NCBI RefSeq assembly: GCF_900291985.1
Contig: NZ_LT985980.1
Span: forward strand, 3,370,001 to 3,434,000
Source of the DNA: Lysinibacillus timonensis
GTDB taxonomy: Bacteria; Bacillota; Bacilli; Bacillales_A; Planococcaceae
DNA: 64,000 bases
Direction: 5' to 3'
Shown here: one piece after another, positions 62,124-64,000 of the stretch
How the letters are laid out: each line of letters begins with the position of its first letter
How positions within the stretch are numbered: the first letter of the stretch is position 1
Made by a program: the position numbers and the translations under genes
Notes under the pieces: model-generated
What the model was told of the DNA's origin: nothing
The model's input: only the letters and a program-made list of their open reading frames with translations
Databases searched by the model: none

Positions 62124-64000
62124 TTGAAGAATTTAGTTAAAACATCGATTAGCCGTCCAGTCGGCGTTATCATGTTTGTTGTGGTGGCAATGCTATTAGG
62201 GTTTATTTCCTTAACGGGTTTAAAGCTCGATTTATTCCCTAAAATGGACTTACCAGTTGCGGTTGTTGCAACAAGTTATCCAGGTGGTGCTCCTCAAGAA
62301 GTAGAGGAGTTAATTTCCAAACCGATCGAATCGGCAGTAGGAACGATTGAAGGATTAGATACAATTCAATCTATTTCTCAACCATCTTCTTCATTAGTTG
62401 TCATGATGTTTGATTTTGGTCGAGATATAGAAAGTGCTATGACAGATGTGCGTGAGAAAATTGATCAAATATCTGGAGCATTGCCGGAAAATGCGAATGA
62501 CCCTATGGTAATGCGTTTAGATCCTAATGCTACAGCTGTCGTATATGCGAGTCTGTCAGGTGCAGATTTAAATGTATTACAAGATATTGCCGAAAATGAA
62601 GTTCAACCAGCACTTGAACGAGCAAGTGGTGTTGCTTCTGCCACAGTATCAGGTGGAATAGAACGAGAAATTCGTGTCAATCTTGACCAGGCACAGCTGC
62701 TGAATTTTGGTGTGACTGGTTCACAAGTAATGTCGGCGTTAGGTGCTGAAAACCGTTCTATTTCTGCTGGTACTGTTGAACAAGGCGGTAAAGATGTACA
62801 ACTTCGTATTGTTGGGGAATATACATCCATTAATGATATTCGCAATACACAGCTGACACTGGCTAATGGGGAAACAATCCGTGTAGAAGATGTTGCAGAA
62901 GTTGTTGATACTTTCAAAGAACAATCTTCTATTTCAAAAGTAAATGGGGAAGAGACACTTTTATTCTCCATTATGAAACAGTCAGATGCGAATACTGTTG
63001 AAGTTGCAAAAGAAGTTCAAAAAGCGATTGATGAGTTAAATGCAGAATTTGCGGAACGTGGATTAAAAATTACAACCGTAATGGATACCTCTACATTTAT
63101 TACGGATTCTATTGATTCGGTTGTTAACAATATGTTAATAGGGGGCGTTCTTTCAGCGATCATCCTATTACTATTTTTACGTAGTATAAGAGCAACATTA
63201 GTTATTGGGATTTCCATGCCAATTGCAATTATTACAACGTTTACATTAATGTATTTTACAGGTGAAACGTTAAACGTTATTTCGATGGGTGGTTTAGCAC
63301 TTGGTATCGGGATGATGGTTGATAGCTCCATCGTTATACTAGAAAATATCTTTAAAAAGAGACAAGAAGGATTGTCCATTAAAGATGCAGCAATTGAAGG
63401 TGGAGGGGAATTAGTAGGAGCAGTAATTGCATCAACCTTAACAACTGCGGTAGTGTTCTTACCAATCGTATTCGTTGAAGGTTTGGCAGCTCAAATTTTC
63501 CGCCCATTAGCATTAGCGGTTGTCTTTTCATTAACTGCCGCTTTAATAGCAGCCGTTACAATTGTACCGATGCTATCTTCTAAGATGCTAGGTAAAGTTA
63601 AAATCCAAATGGAAGGTGAAGCACCAAAAGGAATTGTGAATCGCCTTTTAGCAGTATTCATTAAAATATACGGTAAAGTACTAGAGAAAGCATTAAAATT
63701 TAGAAAAACTGTTATATTAATTGTGTTAGCTGCGTTTGCTGGAAGCTTTGCATTAAGTGGCTCAGTTGGTGTTGAATTTATGCCTGCTAGTGACAGTGGT
63801 CAGGTTGGTATCACTGCCGAAATTCAAAGTGGTTCACAACTTTCTGAATCAGAAGCTGTTGTTGAACAAATTGATGAACGATTAGCAAAATATAAAGATA
63901 TCATTAAAGTAAGTTATGTAAGTATCGGTGGTAGTACAGACGGGGTAAGTGCTGGTACGGCGAATCAGGCATCCTATATGATTGAATTGGTTAGCTCTAC
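62124..64000 (+). CDS. RND-family efflux transporter, 3' end outside the window
   Basis: Proton-driven transporter of the AcrB/SwrC type, pairing with the HlyD lipoprotein directly upstream. It starts with TTG at 62124 behind GGAGGAG. The first 625 residues are present and the frame is open to the window end; full-length members have about 1000-1050. Seen: helix 1 (ISRPVGVIMFVVVAMLLGF), the porter-domain start YPGGAPQEVEELISKPIE, helix 2-3 region (MLIGGVLSAIILLLFLRSIR), and helix 4 with LGIGMMVDSSIVILENIFK. There only one of the two adjacent acidic proton-relay residues is kept (Asp-Ser), as in many Gram-positive members. Substrates unknown; SwrC-like surfactin or drug export is one possibility. 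Confidence 0.9.
   Translation, partial: MKNLVKTSISRPVGVIMFVVVAMLLGFISLTGLKLDLFPKMDLPVAVVATSYPGGAPQEVEELISKPIESAVGTIEGLDTIQSISQPSSSLVVMMFDFGRDIESAMTDVREKIDQISGALPENANDPMVMRLDPNATAVVYASLSGADLNVLQDIAENEVQPALERASGVASATVSGGIEREIRVNLDQAQLLNFGVTGSQVMSALGAENRSISAGTVEQGGKDVQLRIVGEYTSINDIRNTQLTLANGETIRVEDVAEVVDTFKEQSSISKVNGEETLLFSIMKQSDANTVEVAKEVQKAIDELNAEFAERGLKITTVMDTSTFITDSIDSVVNNMLIGGVLSAIILLLFLRSIRATLVIGISMPIAIITTFTLMYFTGETLNVISMGGLALGIGMMVDSSIVILENIFKKRQEGLSIKDAAIEGGGELVGAVIASTLTTAVVFLPIVFVEGLAAQIFRPLALAVVFSLTAALIAAVTIVPMLSSKMLGKVKIQMEGEAPKGIVNRLLAVFIKIYGKVLEKALKFRKTVILIVLAAFAGSFALSGSVGVEFMPASDSGQVGITAEIQSGSQLSESEAVVEQIDERLAKYKDIIKVSYVSIGGSTDGVSAGTANQASYMIELVSS

Overview
The window looks like a chromosome segment of a spore-forming, flagellated, low-GC Gram-positive with an S-layer, most likely the Lysinibacillus/Solibacillus group (Planococcaceae). 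The gene order spoIIID-mbl-flhO-flhP-fabZ-ywpF-ssbB-ywqA-ywqB follows Bacillus subtilis, and the S-layer precursor begins with the signal peptide and three SLH domains typical of Lysinibacillus and Solibacillus. The genus is inferred from family knowledge, not from a search.

Layout. 1-8.2 kb: sporulation regulator SpoIIID, cell-shape protein Mbl, two flagellar rod/hook proteins, FabZ, small hypothetical proteins, a repeat-bearing lipoprotein, YwpF and a competence-type SSB. 9.5-13.9 kb: a SNF2 helicase overlapping a SWIM zinc-finger partner. 14.4-15.9 kb: a complete IS256-family element. 16.6-21.6 kb: small accessory genes (zinc-ribbon membrane protein, XRE regulator, IDEAL-domain protein, NERD protein). 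22.4-24.5 kb: UDP-ManNAc dehydrogenase and a TagA/WecG transferase, both fitting a ManNAc-containing secondary wall polymer. 25.4-28.6 kb: the S-layer gene. 28.7-32.4 kb: an ISL3-type transposase gene split by a complete IS66-family element. 32.9-51.8 kb: a Wzx/Wzy-type polysaccharide locus with chain-length protein, membrane 4,6-dehydratase, initiating sugar transferase, a capE-capF-capG cassette for UDP-L-FucNAc, several GT4 transferases, acetyltransferase, flippase and galE. Its 44-51 kb part is visibly more AT-rich than its surroundings. 52.2-53.3 kb: a decayed DDE transposase. 53.7-64 kb: a TolC-like protein, two SLH/coiled-coil wall proteins, a lipoprotein HlyD-type adaptor and a truncated RND pump. 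Together these suggest an envelope-spanning efflux system in a monoderm.

The most unusual signal lies between the genes. Five intergenic regions (0.77-1.33, 8.94-9.40, 14.07-16.53 split by the IS256 element, 21.69-22.24 and 59.76-60.25 kb) carry arrays of short related words (GTGGACAAAA, AGTGACCAAA, AAGTGATC, TATCCGCTCGAA, ATGTGACCGAA). Wherever I measured spacing, the words usually step by 21 bp with occasional 19-bp (rarely 20-bp) steps, or about two DNA helical turns. Some arrays have expanded into tandem repeats of 103 bp (five words) or 61 bp (three words). I know of no named family that explains them.
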